A stretch of 28,726 nt of DNA from Chromatiales bacterium (GTDB taxonomy: Bacteria > Pseudomonadota > Gammaproteobacteria > CAMYNG01). Shown here piece by piece: positions 1-8,811 of this stretch. The DNA lies in assembly GCA_026990045.1 (NCBI GenBank), contig JALSIK010000065.1:1-28726 (forward strand), written 5' to 3'. The translations under genes and the position numbers were made by a program. The notes under the pieces are model-generated. The model was not told the DNA's origin and ran no database searches. It was given only the letters and a program-made list of their open reading frames with translations. The first letter of the stretch is position 1, and every line of letters begins with the position of its first letter.

Positions 1-222
1 GCCAACCAGGTGGTGTTCAAGGTGGCGGTGGACGCCACCAAGCCCGAGATCAAGAAGGCGGTGGAAACCCTGTTCAACGTCACCGTGGAGAAGGTCCAGG
101 TGGCCAACGTCAAGGGCAAGCGCAAGATGCACCGGTGGGTGCCGGGCCGGCGCAAGAACTGGAAGAAGGCCTACGTCCGCCTGGCGGAGGGCCAGGACAT
201 CAACTTCGCGGCCGGCGAATGA
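1..222 (+). CDS. rplW: 50S ribosomal protein L23, C-terminal part (5' end outside window)
   Basis: The reading frame is open from base 1 and ends at a TGA before rplB, so this is the last 73 residues of L23; the start lies upstream of the window. L23 binds 23S rRNA domain III at the polypeptide exit tunnel and is the docking point for trigger factor and SRP. Visible hallmarks are the KPEIKKAVE helix, the FNVTVEKV strand and the basic KGKRKMHR loop, followed by RRKNWKKAYV. The methionine-like GTG at base 10 is internal, not a start. It is immediately followed by rplB, the normal S10 operon order. Family assignment is secure. Confidence 0.96.
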   Translation, partial: ANQVVFKVAVDATKPEIKKAVETLFNVTVEKVQVANVKGKRKMHRWVPGRRKNWKKAYVRLAEGQDINFAAGE

Positions 223-247
223 GCCGCAGCGACACGGGATTGCAGCC

Positions 248-1075
<828 letters not shown>

Positions 1076-1120
1076 GCGGACCGAGGCCAACCGGAACAGA
1101 CGACCAGAGAGTAAGACACC

Positions 1121-1393
1121 GTGCCACGTTCAATCAAGAAAGGACCCTTCGTCGACCTGCACCTGATGAAAAAGGTGGAGGAGGCGCAGGCCACCGGCAG
1201 CAAGCGGCCCATCAAGACCTGGTCGCGCCGCTCGATGATCGTGCCCGAGATGATCGGGCTGACCATCGCGGTGCACAACGGCCGCCAGCACGTGCCGGTG
1301 CTGATCACCGAGAACATGGTGGGGCACAAGCTGGGTGAATTCGCGCCGACGCGGACCTTCAAGGGCCACGCGGCGGACAAGAAGTCCAGGTAA
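1121..1393 (+). CDS. rpsS: 30S ribosomal protein S19
   Basis: S19 (90 residues) binds 16S rRNA in the 30S head with S13 and contacts the A-site finger bridge. The start is GTG, giving the canonical PRSIKKGPF N-terminus; no ATG in frame would preserve it. The conserved core is visible: WSRRSMIVPEMIG, then NGRQHVPV and the C-terminal GEFAPTRTFKGH. It lies between rplB and rplV with a 10 bp gap to rplV, so it is cotranscribed and probably translationally coupled with its neighbours. Confidence 0.98.
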   Translation: MPRSIKKGPFVDLHLMKKVEEAQATGSKRPIKTWSRRSMIVPEMIGLTIAVHNGRQHVPVLITENMVGHKLGEFAPTRTFKGHAADKKSR

Positions 1394-1403
1394 GGGGTGA
1401 GCG

Positions 1404-1736
1404 ATGGAAGTCTCTGCACGTCTCAAGCACGTTCGCATCTCGCCGCAGAAGGCGCGGCTGGTGGCGGACCAGATCCGCGGCAAGTCCGTGGAGTCGGCCC
1501 TGGAGATCCTGACCTTCAGCCCCAAGAAGGCGGCCCGGATCATCAAGAAGGTGCTGGAGTCGGCCATCGCCAACGCCGAGCACAACGAGGGCGCCGACGT
1601 GGACGAGCTCAAGGTCGCTCGCATCTACGTGGACCAGGGCCGGACCCTGCGCCGCTGGCGCCCGCGGGCCAAGGGCCGGGTGAATCACATTCTCAAGCGC
1701 ACGAGTCACATCACCGTGACCGTGGCGGACGACTGA
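1404..1736 (+). CDS. rplV: 50S ribosomal protein L22
   Basis: L22 (110 residues) contacts all 23S rRNA domains and its long beta-hairpin lines the nascent-peptide tunnel. The N-terminal VRISPQKARLVADQIRG motif and the hairpin/C-terminal segment with RAKGR and ILKRTSHITV match the family. The hairpin tip, where macrolide-resistance insertions occur in other species, shows no insertion. A 10 bp gap separates it from both rpsS and rpsC. Length equals E. coli L22. Confidence 0.98.
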   Translation: MEVSARLKHVRISPQKARLVADQIRGKSVESALEILTFSPKKAARIIKKVLESAIANAEHNEGADVDELKVARIYVDQGRTLRRWRPRAKGRVNHILKRTSHITVTVADD

Positions 1737-1746
1737 GGGCCGGGAG

Positions 1747-2412
1747 ATGGGTCAGAAAGTACATCCGACGGGCATGCGGCTGGGCATCGTCACGGACTGG
1801 AACTCCAAGTGGTTTGCCAGCTCCCGCGACTATGCCGACTACCTCAACAATGACCTGGAGGTGCGGGCCTTCCTGAAGAAGCGCCTGGCCCAGGCCTCGG
1901 TCAGCCGCATCACCATCGAGCGCACGGCGGGCAAGGCCAACCTGACCATCCACACCGCCCGCCCCGGCCTGGTCATCGGCAAAAAGGGCGAGGACATCGA
2001 GCGGCTGCGGGTGGAAGTGGCGCGGATGATGGGCCTGAACAAGGTCCACATCAACATCGAGGAGATCCGCAAGCCGGAGCTGGACGCGCAGCTCGTGGCC
2101 GAGAGCGTGGCCCAGCAGCTGGAGCGGCGCATCATGTTCCGCCGGGCCATGAAGCGGGCGGTGGCCAACTCCATGCGCCTGGGGGCGCAGGGGGTCAAGG
2201 TCATGGTGGCGGGCCGCCTCAACGGCGCCGAGATCGCCCGCACCGAGTGGTACCGCGAGGGCCGCGTGCCCCTGCACACGCTGCGGGCCGACATCGACTA
2301 CGGCTTTGCCGAGGCGCGCACCACCTACGGCGTCATCGGCGTGAAGGTCTGGATTTTCAAGGGTGAGGTCATCGGCGTCCAGGAAGAGGCCGAGGCCGCG
2401 GCCGCCAGCTAG
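1747..2412 (+). CDS. rpsC: 30S ribosomal protein S3
   Basis: S3 (221 residues) lies at the mRNA entry channel of the 30S subunit and helps form the ribosomal helicase with S4 and S5. The N-terminal MGQKVHPTGMRLGI start is canonical. A KH-type RNA-binding domain is evident, with the GKKG loop inside ARPGLVIGKKGEDIERLR (residues about 72-89). The C-terminal domain (RTEWYREGRVPLHTLRADIDYG) is complete. The tail ends in a short Glu/Ala-rich stretch, which is variable in the family. It follows rplV by 10 bp and precedes rplP by 20 bp. Confidence 0.98.
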   Translation: MGQKVHPTGMRLGIVTDWNSKWFASSRDYADYLNNDLEVRAFLKKRLAQASVSRITIERTAGKANLTIHTARPGLVIGKKGEDIERLRVEVARMMGLNKVHINIEEIRKPELDAQLVAESVAQQLERRIMFRRAMKRAVANSMRLGAQGVKVMVAGRLNGAEIARTEWYREGRVPLHTLRADIDYGFAEARTTYGVIGVKVWIFKGEVIGVQEEAEAAAAS

Positions 2413-2432
2413 GCAACCAGGAGTTCAGCGAG

Positions 2433-2846
2433 ATGCTGCAGCCAAAACGGACCAAGTTCCGCAAACAGCAGAAGGGGCGCAACCGCGGCGTGGCCACGCG
2501 CGGCAACAAGGTGAGCTTCGGCGAGTTCGGGCTCAAGGCCCTGACCCGCGGGCGCATTACCGCGCGCCAGATCGAGGCCGCGCGGCGGGCCATGACCCGT
2601 CACATCAAGCGCGGCGGCAAGATCTGGATCCGGATCTTCCCGGACAAGCCCATCACCCAGAAGCCGCTGGAGGTGCGCCAGGGCAAGGGCAAGGGCAACG
2701 TCGAGTACTGGGTGGCGTTGGTCCAGCCGGGCCGGATGCTCTACGAGATGGAGGGCGTCTCCGAGGAAGTGGCCCGCGAGGCCTTCCGCCTGGCCGCGGC
2801 CAAGCTGCCGGTCAAGACTGCGTTCGTGACCCGGACGGTGCAGTGA
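2433..2846 (+). CDS. rplP: 50S ribosomal protein L16
   Basis: L16 (137 residues) organises the A-site tRNA region of the large subunit. MLQPKRTKFRKQQKGRNRG at the N-terminus and the VRQGKGKGNVEYWVA segment are diagnostic. The arginine in VRQG corresponds to the position that is hydroxylated in E. coli L16 by an oxygenase; whether that happens here cannot be told. The stop codon overlaps the start of rpmC as TGATG, implying translational coupling. Length matches the family. Confidence 0.98.
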   Translation: MLQPKRTKFRKQQKGRNRGVATRGNKVSFGEFGLKALTRGRITARQIEAARRAMTRHIKRGGKIWIRIFPDKPITQKPLEVRQGKGKGNVEYWVALVQPGRMLYEMEGVSEEVAREAFRLAAAKLPVKTAFVTRTVQ

Positions 2847-3040
2847 TGAAAGCGGAAGAACTGAGAAAAAAGAGCGTCGAGGAGCTGAACCAGGAGCTCA
2901 TGGCCCTGCTGCGTGAGCAGTTCAACCTGCGCATGCAGAAGGGCAGCGACCAGGGGGTGCGCCCGCACCAGTTCCGCGAAGTGCGGCGGAACATCGCGCG
3001 GGTCAAGACCATCCTGAGAGAGAAGGCGAAGGCAGAATGA
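2846..3040 (+). CDS. rpmC: 50S ribosomal protein L29
   Basis: L29 (64 residues) is a small two-helix protein next to L23 at the tunnel exit. The ATG at 2846 shares its A with the rplP stop (TGATG). MKAEELRKKSVEELNQELM is a canonical start, and the second helix has the conserved REVRRNIARVKTILREK. Its stop overlaps the rpsQ start as ATGA. A longer in-frame extension exists upstream but it runs through rplP and has no family similarity, so the coupled ATG is chosen. Confidence 0.97.
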   Translation: MKAEELRKKSVEELNQELMALLREQFNLRMQKGSDQGVRPHQFREVRRNIARVKTILREKAKAE

Positions 3041-3303
3041 CAGAGGCAGAGAAAACCCAGCGGACCCTGGTGGGGCGCGTGATCAGCAACAAGATGGACA
3101 AGACCATCACGGTGCTCATCGAGCGCCGGGTGGCCCACCCCGTCTACGGCAAGTACGTCAAGCGCTCCACCAAGCTGCACGTGCACGACGAGAACAACGA
3201 GTGCCAGGAAGGGGACGTGGTCGCGGTGACCTCGTGCCGGCCCCTGTCCAAGACCAAGTCCTGGCGCCTGGTGGAAATCGTCGAGCGCGCGACCAAGGTC
3301 TGA
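3037..3303 (+). CDS. rpsQ: 30S ribosomal protein S17
   Basis: S17 (88 residues) is a primary 16S rRNA binding OB-fold protein in the 30S body. The core motifs GRVISNKMDKTITVLIERR, HPVYGKYV and the HDENN loop followed by GDVV are all present, with the C-terminal KTKSWRLVEIVE. The start overlaps the rpmC stop by 4 nt (ATGA). This is the last gene of the classical S10 operon; the spc genes follow after only 27 bp, with no obvious promoter or terminator between, so read-through is expected. Confidence 0.98.
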   Translation: MTEAEKTQRTLVGRVISNKMDKTITVLIERRVAHPVYGKYVKRSTKLHVHDENNECQEGDVVAVTSCRPLSKTKSWRLVEIVERATKV

Positions 3304-3330
3304 CGGGCCCAGGCAGGACAGGAGCCAGAC

Positions 3331-3699
3331 ATGATTCAGATGCAGACCATGCTCGAAGTGGCCGACAACAGCGGCGCCCGGCGCGTCCAGTGCATCAAGG
3401 TGCTGGGCGGCTCCAAGCGGCGCTATGCCAACATCGGTGACATCATCAAGGTGAGCATCAAGGAGGCCATCCCGCGCGGCCGGGTCAAGAAGGGCGACGT
3501 GTACAACGCCGTGGTGGTGCGGACCAGGAAGGGGGTGCGCCGCCAGGACGGCTCGGTCATCCGCTTCGACGGCAACGCGGTGGCGCTGCTGAACAACCAG
3601 CTCCAGCCCATCGGGACCCGCATCTTCGGGCCGGTGACCCGCGAGCTGCGGACCGAGAACTTCATGAAGATCATTTCGCTGGCGCCGGAAGTGCTGTAG
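3331..3699 (+). CDS. rplN: 50S ribosomal protein L14
   Basis: L14 (122 residues) sits at the subunit interface and forms bridges B5/B8 with 16S rRNA; it also binds the silencing factor RsfS. MIQMQTMLEVADNSGARRV and the KAIPRG-like KEAIPRGRVKKGDV segment are diagnostic, and the C-terminal RELRTENFMKIISLAPEVL is complete. AGGAGCC upstream (about 3319-3325) is a fair ribosome binding site. It is the first gene of the spc-type block. Confidence 0.98.
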   Translation: MIQMQTMLEVADNSGARRVQCIKVLGGSKRRYANIGDIIKVSIKEAIPRGRVKKGDVYNAVVVRTRKGVRRQDGSVIRFDGNAVALLNNQLQPIGTRIFGPVTRELRTENFMKIISLAPEVL

Positions 3700-3715
3700 C
3701 ACGGAGCATCCAGAG

Positions 3716-4036
3716 ATGAGGCGAATCAAAAAGGGCGACGACGTGGTGGTCATCGCCGGCAAGGACAAGGGCCGACGGGGAACCGTGGTGCGCGTGCTGG
3801 CCGACGAGGACCGCGTGATCGTCGAGAACGTCAACATGGTGAAGAAGCACCAGAAGCCGAACCCGGCCCTGGGGATCCCGGGCGGCATCATCGAGAAGGA
3901 GATGCCCATCCATGTCTCCAACGTGATGCTGTACAACCCCACCACGGGCAAGCCCGACCGGGTCGGATTCAAGACGCTGGAGGACGGGCGCAAGGTGCGC
4001 TATTTCAAGTCCAACGGCGAAGTGCTCGACGCCTGA
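3716..4036 (+). CDS. rplX: 50S ribosomal protein L24
   Basis: L24 (106 residues) is an assembly initiator binding the 5' end of 23S rRNA. The KOW motif is clear at residues about 4-30 (KKGDDVVVIAGKDKGRRG), followed by NVNMVKKHQKPNP and the typical GGIIEKEMPIHVSNVML segment. Sixteen bp separate it from rplN and 28 bp from rplE. Length is as expected for the family. Confidence 0.98.
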   Translation: MRRIKKGDDVVVIAGKDKGRRGTVVRVLADEDRVIVENVNMVKKHQKPNPALGIPGGIIEKEMPIHVSNVMLYNPTTGKPDRVGFKTLEDGRKVRYFKSNGEVLDA

Positions 4037-4064
4037 AGACGGCGGCCAGGGGCGGAAGACAGAC

Positions 4065-4604
4065 ATGGCGAGACTGAAAGAATATTACCGCGACACCGTG
4101 GTCAAGGAGCTCATGGAGCGCTTTGGCTACAAGAGCGTCATGCAGGTGCCGCGCATCAGCAAGATCACGGTCAACATGGGCGTGGGCGAGGCCGTGGCCG
4201 ACAAGAAGGTCCTCGAACATGCCATGAACGACATGGCCCGGATCGTGGGGCAGAAGCCCATCATGACGCGCGCGCGCAAGTCGGTGGCGGGGTTCAAGAT
4301 CCGGGAGGGCTGGCCCATCGGCTGCAAGGTGACCCTGCGCCGCGAGCGCATGTACGAGTTCCTGGATCGGCTGATCAATATCGCCATCCCGCGTATCCGG
4401 GACTTCCGCGGCCTGAGTGCCAAGGCCTTCGACGGTACCGGCAACTACAGCATGGGCGTGAAGGAGCAGATCATCTTCCCGGAGATCGATTACGACAAGA
4501 TCGATGCCATCCGCGGCATGGACATCACCATCACGACCACGGCGCGGACCGACGAGGAGGCCCGCGCGCTGCTGGAGGCATTCAAGTTCCCGCTGCGCAG
4601 CTAG
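4065..4604 (+). CDS. rplE: 50S ribosomal protein L5
   Basis: L5 (179 residues, same as E. coli) binds 5S rRNA with L18 and contacts the P-site tRNA elbow. Seen in order: YYRDTVVKELMERFGYKS, the MQVPRISKITVNMGVGEA strand, PIMTRARKSVAGFKIREG, and the C-terminal DITITTTARTDEEARALLEAF. It lies between rplX and rpsN, as in the spc operon of E. coli. No anomalies were noticed. Confidence 0.98.
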   Translation: MARLKEYYRDTVVKELMERFGYKSVMQVPRISKITVNMGVGEAVADKKVLEHAMNDMARIVGQKPIMTRARKSVAGFKIREGWPIGCKVTLRRERMYEFLDRLINIAIPRIRDFRGLSAKAFDGTGNYSMGVKEQIIFPEIDYDKIDAIRGMDITITTTARTDEEARALLEAFKFPLRS

Positions 4605-4630
4605 GGCGCCGTGGGCAGAGAGGTAGAGAC

Positions 4631-4936
4631 ATGGCAAAGACCTGCATGATCGAGCGTGAGCGCAAGCGGATGAAGCTGGTGCGCAAGTACGCCAGGAAGA
4701 GGGCCGAGCTCAAGGCCATCATCAAGCATCCGGATACCTCCCCGGAGGAGCGGATGGAGGCCCAGCGCAAGCTGCAACAGCTGCCGCGTGATGCCAGCCC
4801 GGTCCGGCTGCAGCGCCGCTGCCGCATCACCGGCCGGCCGCACGCGGTGTACCGCAAGTTCGGCCTGTGCCGCAACAAGCTGCGCGAGGCCGCCATGCGG
4901 GGTGACGTGCCCGGCCTGCACAAGGCGAGCTGGTAG
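4631..4936 (+). CDS. rpsN: 30S ribosomal protein S14, long zinc-free form
   Basis: S14 (101 residues) is a late-assembling 30S head protein. The 101-residue length and the lack of paired CxxC motifs identify the long, zinc-independent form usual in Gammaproteobacteria. The C-terminal RRCRITGRPHAVYRKFGLCR and REAAMRGDVPGLHKASW segments match E. coli S14. This contrasts with L36 and S4 in the same cluster, both of which carry apparent zinc ligands. AGAGGTAG-type purine-rich sequence precedes the ATG. Confidence 0.98.
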   Translation: MAKTCMIERERKRMKLVRKYARKRAELKAIIKHPDTSPEERMEAQRKLQQLPRDASPVRLQRRCRITGRPHAVYRKFGLCRNKLREAAMRGDVPGLHKASW

Positions 4937-4965
4937 GTCGCAACAGGTATCGGAGTGCAACGACC

Positions 4966-5358
4966 ATGATGACGGATCCCATTGCAGACATGCTCACGCG
5001 CATCCGCAACGCGCTGGCGGCCGAGAAGGCCAGCGTGAGCATGCCCTCGTCCAAGCTGAAGGTGGCCATCGCCAAGGTGCTGGAGGAGGAAGGCTACATC
5101 TCCGGCTACAGCGTGGCCGAGGACGGGGCCAAGCGCACCCTGACCATCGAGCTCAAGTACTACCAGGGCCGCCCGGTCATCGAGGAGATCAAGCGGGTGA
5201 GCCGTCCGGGGCTGCGCATCTTCAAGGGCAAGGACGAGCTGCCCAAGGTGATGGGCGGCCTGGGGGTCGCCATCGTGTCCACCTCGGCCGGGGTGATGAC
5301 CGACCGCGCGGCGCGCAAGCTGGGCCGCGGCGGTGAAGTGCTGTGCACCGTGCAGTAG
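4966..5358 (+). CDS. rpsH: 30S ribosomal protein S8
   Basis: S8 (130 residues) is a primary 16S rRNA binding protein of the central domain and, in E. coli, the translational repressor of the spc operon by binding near the start of rplE. MTDPIADMLTRIRNA, PSSKLK and the C-terminal STSAGVMTDRAARKLGRGGEVLC motif are present. Two adjacent ATGs (4966 and 4969) are possible starts; the second gives the usual MTDP N-terminus, the first adds one residue. I did not identify a convincing S8 operator in the rplX-rplE gap by eye. Confidence 0.98.
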   Translation: MMTDPIADMLTRIRNALAAEKASVSMPSSKLKVAIAKVLEEEGYISGYSVAEDGAKRTLTIELKYYQGRPVIEEIKRVSRPGLRIFKGKDELPKVMGGLGVAIVSTSAGVMTDRAARKLGRGGEVLCTVQ

Positions 5359-5380
5359 CAGGATCGAGGAGCCGGGAACC

Positions 5381-5908
5381 ATGGCAAGACTGACACCCAT
5401 CACCATCCCTGGCGGCGTGGAGGTGACAATCGACGGCCAGAAGGTGACCGTCAAGGGCGGCAAGGGCACCCTGGAACAGGTGATGCACGAGTCCGTCGAG
5501 ATGAAGGTCGACAACGGCATGGTGGTGTTTGCGCCGCGCGAGGGCTTCGACAAGGGGCCCGCGCACGCGGGGACCGCCCGTGCGCTGGTGCGGAACATGG
5601 TCGAAGGGGTGAGCCAGGGCTACGAGCGCAAGCTGGAGCTGGTGGGCGTGGGGTACCGGGCCCAGGCCCAGGGCAAGACCCTGAACCTGACCCTGGGCTT
5701 CTCCCATCCGGTGGCCTACACGGTGCCGGACGGGGTGAGCATCGAGACGCCCAGCCAGACCGAGGTGGTGGTCAAGGGCATCGACAAGCAGAAGGTGGGC
5801 CAGGTGGCCGCCGAGATCAGGGCCTTCCGTCCACCCGAGCCGTACAAGGGCAAGGGGGTGAAGTACGCGGACGAGCATATCGTGCGCAAAGAGGCCAAGA
5901 AGAAGTAA
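5381..5908 (+). CDS. rplF: 50S ribosomal protein L6
   Basis: L6 (175 residues) sits near the sarcin-ricin loop and factor-binding site. Two tandem L6 folds are seen, the second containing the family signature in PPEPYKGKGVKYADEHIVRKEAKKK. The chosen ATG gives MARLTPITIPGGVEV, matching the usual start, and has GAGGAGC 12 bp upstream. A longer reading frame begins inside rpsH but lacks similarity. The gene is 22 bp after rpsH and 18 bp before rplR. Confidence 0.98.
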   Translation: MARLTPITIPGGVEVTIDGQKVTVKGGKGTLEQVMHESVEMKVDNGMVVFAPREGFDKGPAHAGTARALVRNMVEGVSQGYERKLELVGVGYRAQAQGKTLNLTLGFSHPVAYTVPDGVSIETPSQTEVVVKGIDKQKVGQVAAEIRAFRPPEPYKGKGVKYADEHIVRKEAKKK

Positions 5909-5926
5909 CGCGGGGTCAACGGGAAT

Positions 5927-6280
5927 ATGGATAAGAAGGCAGCGCGCATGCGCCGGGCCCGCAAGGCCCGGGCCAAGATCCGTGAGCTGGGCATGCACCG
6001 GCTGTGCGTGCATCGCACGCCGCGGCACATCTATGCCCAGGTGCTGGCACCCGACGGCAGCCGGGTGCTGGCCACGGCGTCCACGCTGCAGGCGGACATC
6101 CGCGGCGCGGTCAAGTCCACCGGCAACATCGAGGCCGCGGCCGCGGTGGGACGGGCGGTGGCGGAAAAGGCCAAGGCGGCCGGCGTGACCCGGGTGGCCT
6201 TCGACCGCTCCGGTTTCAAGTATCACGGCAGGGTCAAGGCGCTGGCGGATGCCGCGCGCGAGGCCGGGCTCGAATTCTAG
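5927..6280 (+). CDS. rplR: 50S ribosomal protein L18
   Basis: L18 (117 residues, as in E. coli) binds 5S rRNA together with L5. The basic N-terminal tail (MDKKAARMRRARKARAKI) and the core HRLCVHRTPRHIYAQVL, VGRAVAEKAKAAGV and FDRSGFKYHGRVKALADAAREAGLEF motifs are complete. It is followed 15 bp later by rpsE, in spc order. Confidence 0.98.
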   Translation: MDKKAARMRRARKARAKIRELGMHRLCVHRTPRHIYAQVLAPDGSRVLATASTLQADIRGAVKSTGNIEAAAAVGRAVAEKAKAAGVTRVAFDRSGFKYHGRVKALADAAREAGLEF

Positions 6281-6295
6281 GCAGGGTTCTGACAC

Positions 6296-6802
6296 ATGGC
6301 ACTATCGGACACGATGCAAAGCGGCGACGGCCTGCAGGAGCGCCTGGTGGCGGTGCGGCGCGTGGCCAAGGTGGTCAAGGGCGGCCGGATCTTCGGCTTC
6401 TCCGCGCTCACCGTGGTGGGTGACGGCAACGGCCGGGTGGGCTTCGGCACCGGCAAGGCGCGCGAGGTGCCGGTGGCCATCGCCAAGGCCATGGAGGACG
6501 CGCGCAAGAACATGGTGGAGGTGCCGCTCAAGGGTGGCACCCTGCAGTATCCCATCACCGCCACCCACGGCGCGGCCAAGGTGTACATGCAGCCGGCCTC
6601 CGAGGGGACCGGCGTCATTGCCGGCGGTCCCATGCGCGCGGTGTTCGAGGTGGTGGGCGTGCACGACGTGCTGGCCAAGTGCATCGGCTCCAACAACCCC
6701 ATCAACGTGGTGCGGGCCACCATCAAGGGGCTGGCGGCGATGCAGGCCCCGGAGCAGGTGGCGGCCAAGCGCGGCAAGACGGTGGAAGAGATCCTGGGAT
6801 AG
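6296..6802 (+). CDS. rpsE: 30S ribosomal protein S5
   Basis: S5 (168 residues) shapes the mRNA entry site and affects decoding fidelity. The double-stranded RNA-binding-like N-terminal domain includes GGRIFGFSALTVVGDGNGRVG and GTGKAREVPVAIAKA; the C-terminal domain holds GPMRAVFEVVGVHDVLAK and GSNNPINVVRATIKGL. The loop around VKGGRIF, where spectinomycin-resistance changes occur in E. coli, looks wild type. The stop lies 4 bp before the rpmD start. Confidence 0.98.
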   Translation: MALSDTMQSGDGLQERLVAVRRVAKVVKGGRIFGFSALTVVGDGNGRVGFGTGKAREVPVAIAKAMEDARKNMVEVPLKGGTLQYPITATHGAAKVYMQPASEGTGVIAGGPMRAVFEVVGVHDVLAKCIGSNNPINVVRATIKGLAAMQAPEQVAAKRGKTVEEILG

Positions 6803-6806
6803 GACC

Positions 6807-6992
6807 ATGGCGGCAAAGACACTCAAGGTGACCCTGGTCAAGAGCCCGCACGGGCGGCTGGCGTCGCACAAGGCCTGCGTCAGCGGCCTGGGCCTGCGGC
6901 GCATGCACCAGACGGTGGAGGTGGCCGACACCCCCGAGAACCGGGGCATGATCAACAAGGTGGCCTACATGCTGAAGGTCGAGGAGGGCTGA
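6807..6992 (+). CDS. rpmD: 50S ribosomal protein L30
   Basis: L30 (61 residues) is a small 23S rRNA binding protein present in most Gammaproteobacteria. From the ATG at 6807 the product has KVTLVKSPHG, the LGLRRMHQTVEVADTPENRGMI-type core and the VAYMLKVEE end, as in E. coli L30. A longer in-frame extension upstream overlaps rpsE and is rejected. It lies 4 bp after rpsE and 4 bp before rplO, so coupled translation is likely. Confidence 0.97.
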   Translation: MAAKTLKVTLVKSPHGRLASHKACVSGLGLRRMHQTVEVADTPENRGMINKVAYMLKVEEG

Positions 6993-6996
6993 CACC

Positions 6997-7431
6997 ATGC
7001 GCCTGAACACTCTCAAGCCGGCGCCGGGATCACGGCCCGGGGGCAAGCGCCGCGGCCGGGGCATCGGGTCCGGCCTGGGCAAGACCTGCGGCCGCGGTCA
7101 CAAGGGCCAGAAGTCCCGTTCCGGCGGTTTCCACAAGGTGGGCTTCGAGGGCGGCCAGATGCCGCTGCAGAGGCGCCTGCCCAAGGTGGGCTTTACCTCG
7201 CGCAAGGCGCTGGTGACTGCCGAGGTGCGGCTGCACGAACTCAACAAGGTGGAGGGTGACGTGGTGGATCTCGCCGCCCTCAAGGCGGCCAACATCATCG
7301 GCCGCAACGTGCGCTTTGCCAAGATCATGCTGGCGGGCGAACTCAAGCGCCCGGTGACCGTGCGTGGCCTGCGGGTGACCCGGGGTGCGCGGGCCGCCAT
7401 CGAGGCCGCCGGCGGCAAGGTCGAGGACTAA
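6997..7431 (+). CDS. rplO: 50S ribosomal protein L15
   Basis: L15 (144 residues, as in E. coli) is a late-assembling 50S protein. MRLNTLKPAPGSRPGGKRRGRG, the Gly-rich GRGHKGQKSRSGG stretch and FEGGQMPLQRRLPKVGF are diagnostic. Its TAA abuts the GTG start of secY with no intervening base, so the two are expected to be translationally coupled. This is the standard gene order that ties ribosome synthesis to the Sec translocon. Confidence 0.98.
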   Translation: MRLNTLKPAPGSRPGGKRRGRGIGSGLGKTCGRGHKGQKSRSGGFHKVGFEGGQMPLQRRLPKVGFTSRKALVTAEVRLHELNKVEGDVVDLAALKAANIIGRNVRFAKIMLAGELKRPVTVRGLRVTRGARAAIEAAGGKVED

Positions 7432-8781
7432 GTGGCCACGTCCCGCACAGCCCTCGGCGAGGCCCTGGCGGCGGGACGGTTCACCGAGCTGCGCCAGCGG
7501 CTGCTGTTCGTGCTGGGCGCGCTGCTGGTGTTTCGCATCGGCACCTTCGTCCCGCTGCCGGGGATCGACCCCGAGGTCTGGGGTCGCCTGTTCCAGCAGC
7601 AGCAGGGCACGGTACTGCAGCTCTTCGGCCTGTTCACGGGCGGGGCGCTGGAGCGCATGTCGGTGTTCGCGCTGGGAGTGATGCCGTACATCTCGGCCTC
7701 CATCATCATCCAGCTGCTGACCAAGGTGCACCCGCGCCTGGAGCAGCTGAGCAAGGAGGGAGCGGCCGGGCGGCGCAAGATCACCCAGTACACCCGCCTG
7801 TCCACCGTGGCCCTGGCCGCGTTCCAGGGGCTGGGCGTGGCGGTGGCCCTGGCGCGGCAGGAGGGGGCGGTGACCTTCGCCAATCCCTATACGTTTTACT
7901 TCGTCACCGTGGTGACGCTGGTGACGGGGACCATGTTCCTCATGTGGCTGGGGGAGCAGGTGACCGAGCGGGGCATCGGCAACGGCATCTCGCTCATCAT
8001 CTTCGCCGGCATCGTGGCCGGGCTGCCGGCGGCCATCGCCGGGACCCTGCAGCAGGTGAGCACGGGGGAGATGGGCGAGGGGGAGGTACTGCTGCTGATG
8101 ATCCTGGCCCTGGCCGTCATCGCCTTCGTGGTGTTCATGGAGCGGGGCCAGCGCCGGATCACGGTGAACTATGCCAAGCGGCAGCAGGGGCGGCGCATGT
8201 ACGCGGCCCAGTCCAGCCACCTGCCGCTGAAGGTGAACATGGCCGGGGTGATCCCGCCCATCTTCGCCTCCAGCATCATCCTGTTCCCGTCCACCCTCAT
8301 GGGCTGGGTGGGGCAGGCCCAGGCCGAGGGGGCAATGGGCTGGCTGCAGGACGTGGCCACGGCGCTGTCGCCGGGGCAGCCGGTGTACGTGCTGCTGTAC
8401 GCGGTGGCGATCATTTTCTTCTGCTTCTTCTACACGGCGTTGATGTTCAACCCGAAGGAGACGGCGGACAATCTGAAACGGTCGGGGGCCTTCATTCCGG
8501 GCATCCGGCCGGGGGAGCAGACGGCACGGTACATCGACACGATCCTGGGGCGGCTGACCTTCGTCGGTGCCATCTATATCACCGCCGTGTCGCTGCTGCC
8601 GGAGTTCATGATCCTGTACTGGGGGGTGCCGTTCTACTTCGGCGGCACCTCGCTGCTCATCATCGTGGTGGTGGTGATGGACTTCATGGCACAGATGCAG
8701 GCGCACCTGATGTCCCACCAGTACGAGGGGTTGTTGAAGAAGGCCAACCTCAAGGGAGGCGGGCCGGGCCTGCTCCGCTAG
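7432..8781 (+). CDS. secY: Preprotein translocase subunit SecY
   Basis: SecY (449 residues) is the ten-helix channel of the Sec translocon, with SecE and SecG, in the inner membrane. Visible are VLGALLVFRIGTFVPLPGI (TM1), GVMPYISASIIIQLL (TM2b), ISLIIFAGI, VNMAGVIPPIFASSI, the cytosolic FNPKETADNLKRSGAFIPGIRPG loop and the C-terminal MSHQYEGLLKKANLKGGG tail. The start is GTG directly after the rplO stop, with a GAGG about 6 nt upstream inside rplO. Length is near the 443 of E. coli. Confidence 0.98.
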   Translation: MATSRTALGEALAAGRFTELRQRLLFVLGALLVFRIGTFVPLPGIDPEVWGRLFQQQQGTVLQLFGLFTGGALERMSVFALGVMPYISASIIIQLLTKVHPRLEQLSKEGAAGRRKITQYTRLSTVALAAFQGLGVAVALARQEGAVTFANPYTFYFVTVVTLVTGTMFLMWLGEQVTERGIGNGISLIIFAGIVAGLPAAIAGTLQQVSTGEMGEGEVLLLMILALAVIAFVVFMERGQRRITVNYAKRQQGRRMYAAQSSHLPLKVNMAGVIPPIFASSIILFPSTLMGWVGQAQAEGAMGWLQDVATALSPGQPVYVLLYAVAIIFFCFFYTALMFNPKETADNLKRSGAFIPGIRPGEQTARYIDTILGRLTFVGAIYITAVSLLPEFMILYWGVPFYFGGTSLLIIVVVVMDFMAQMQAHLMSHQYEGLLKKANLKGGGPGLLR

Positions 8782-8811
8782 GGGGCGGGCCACAGTCGTG
8801 GAGAACGAGCC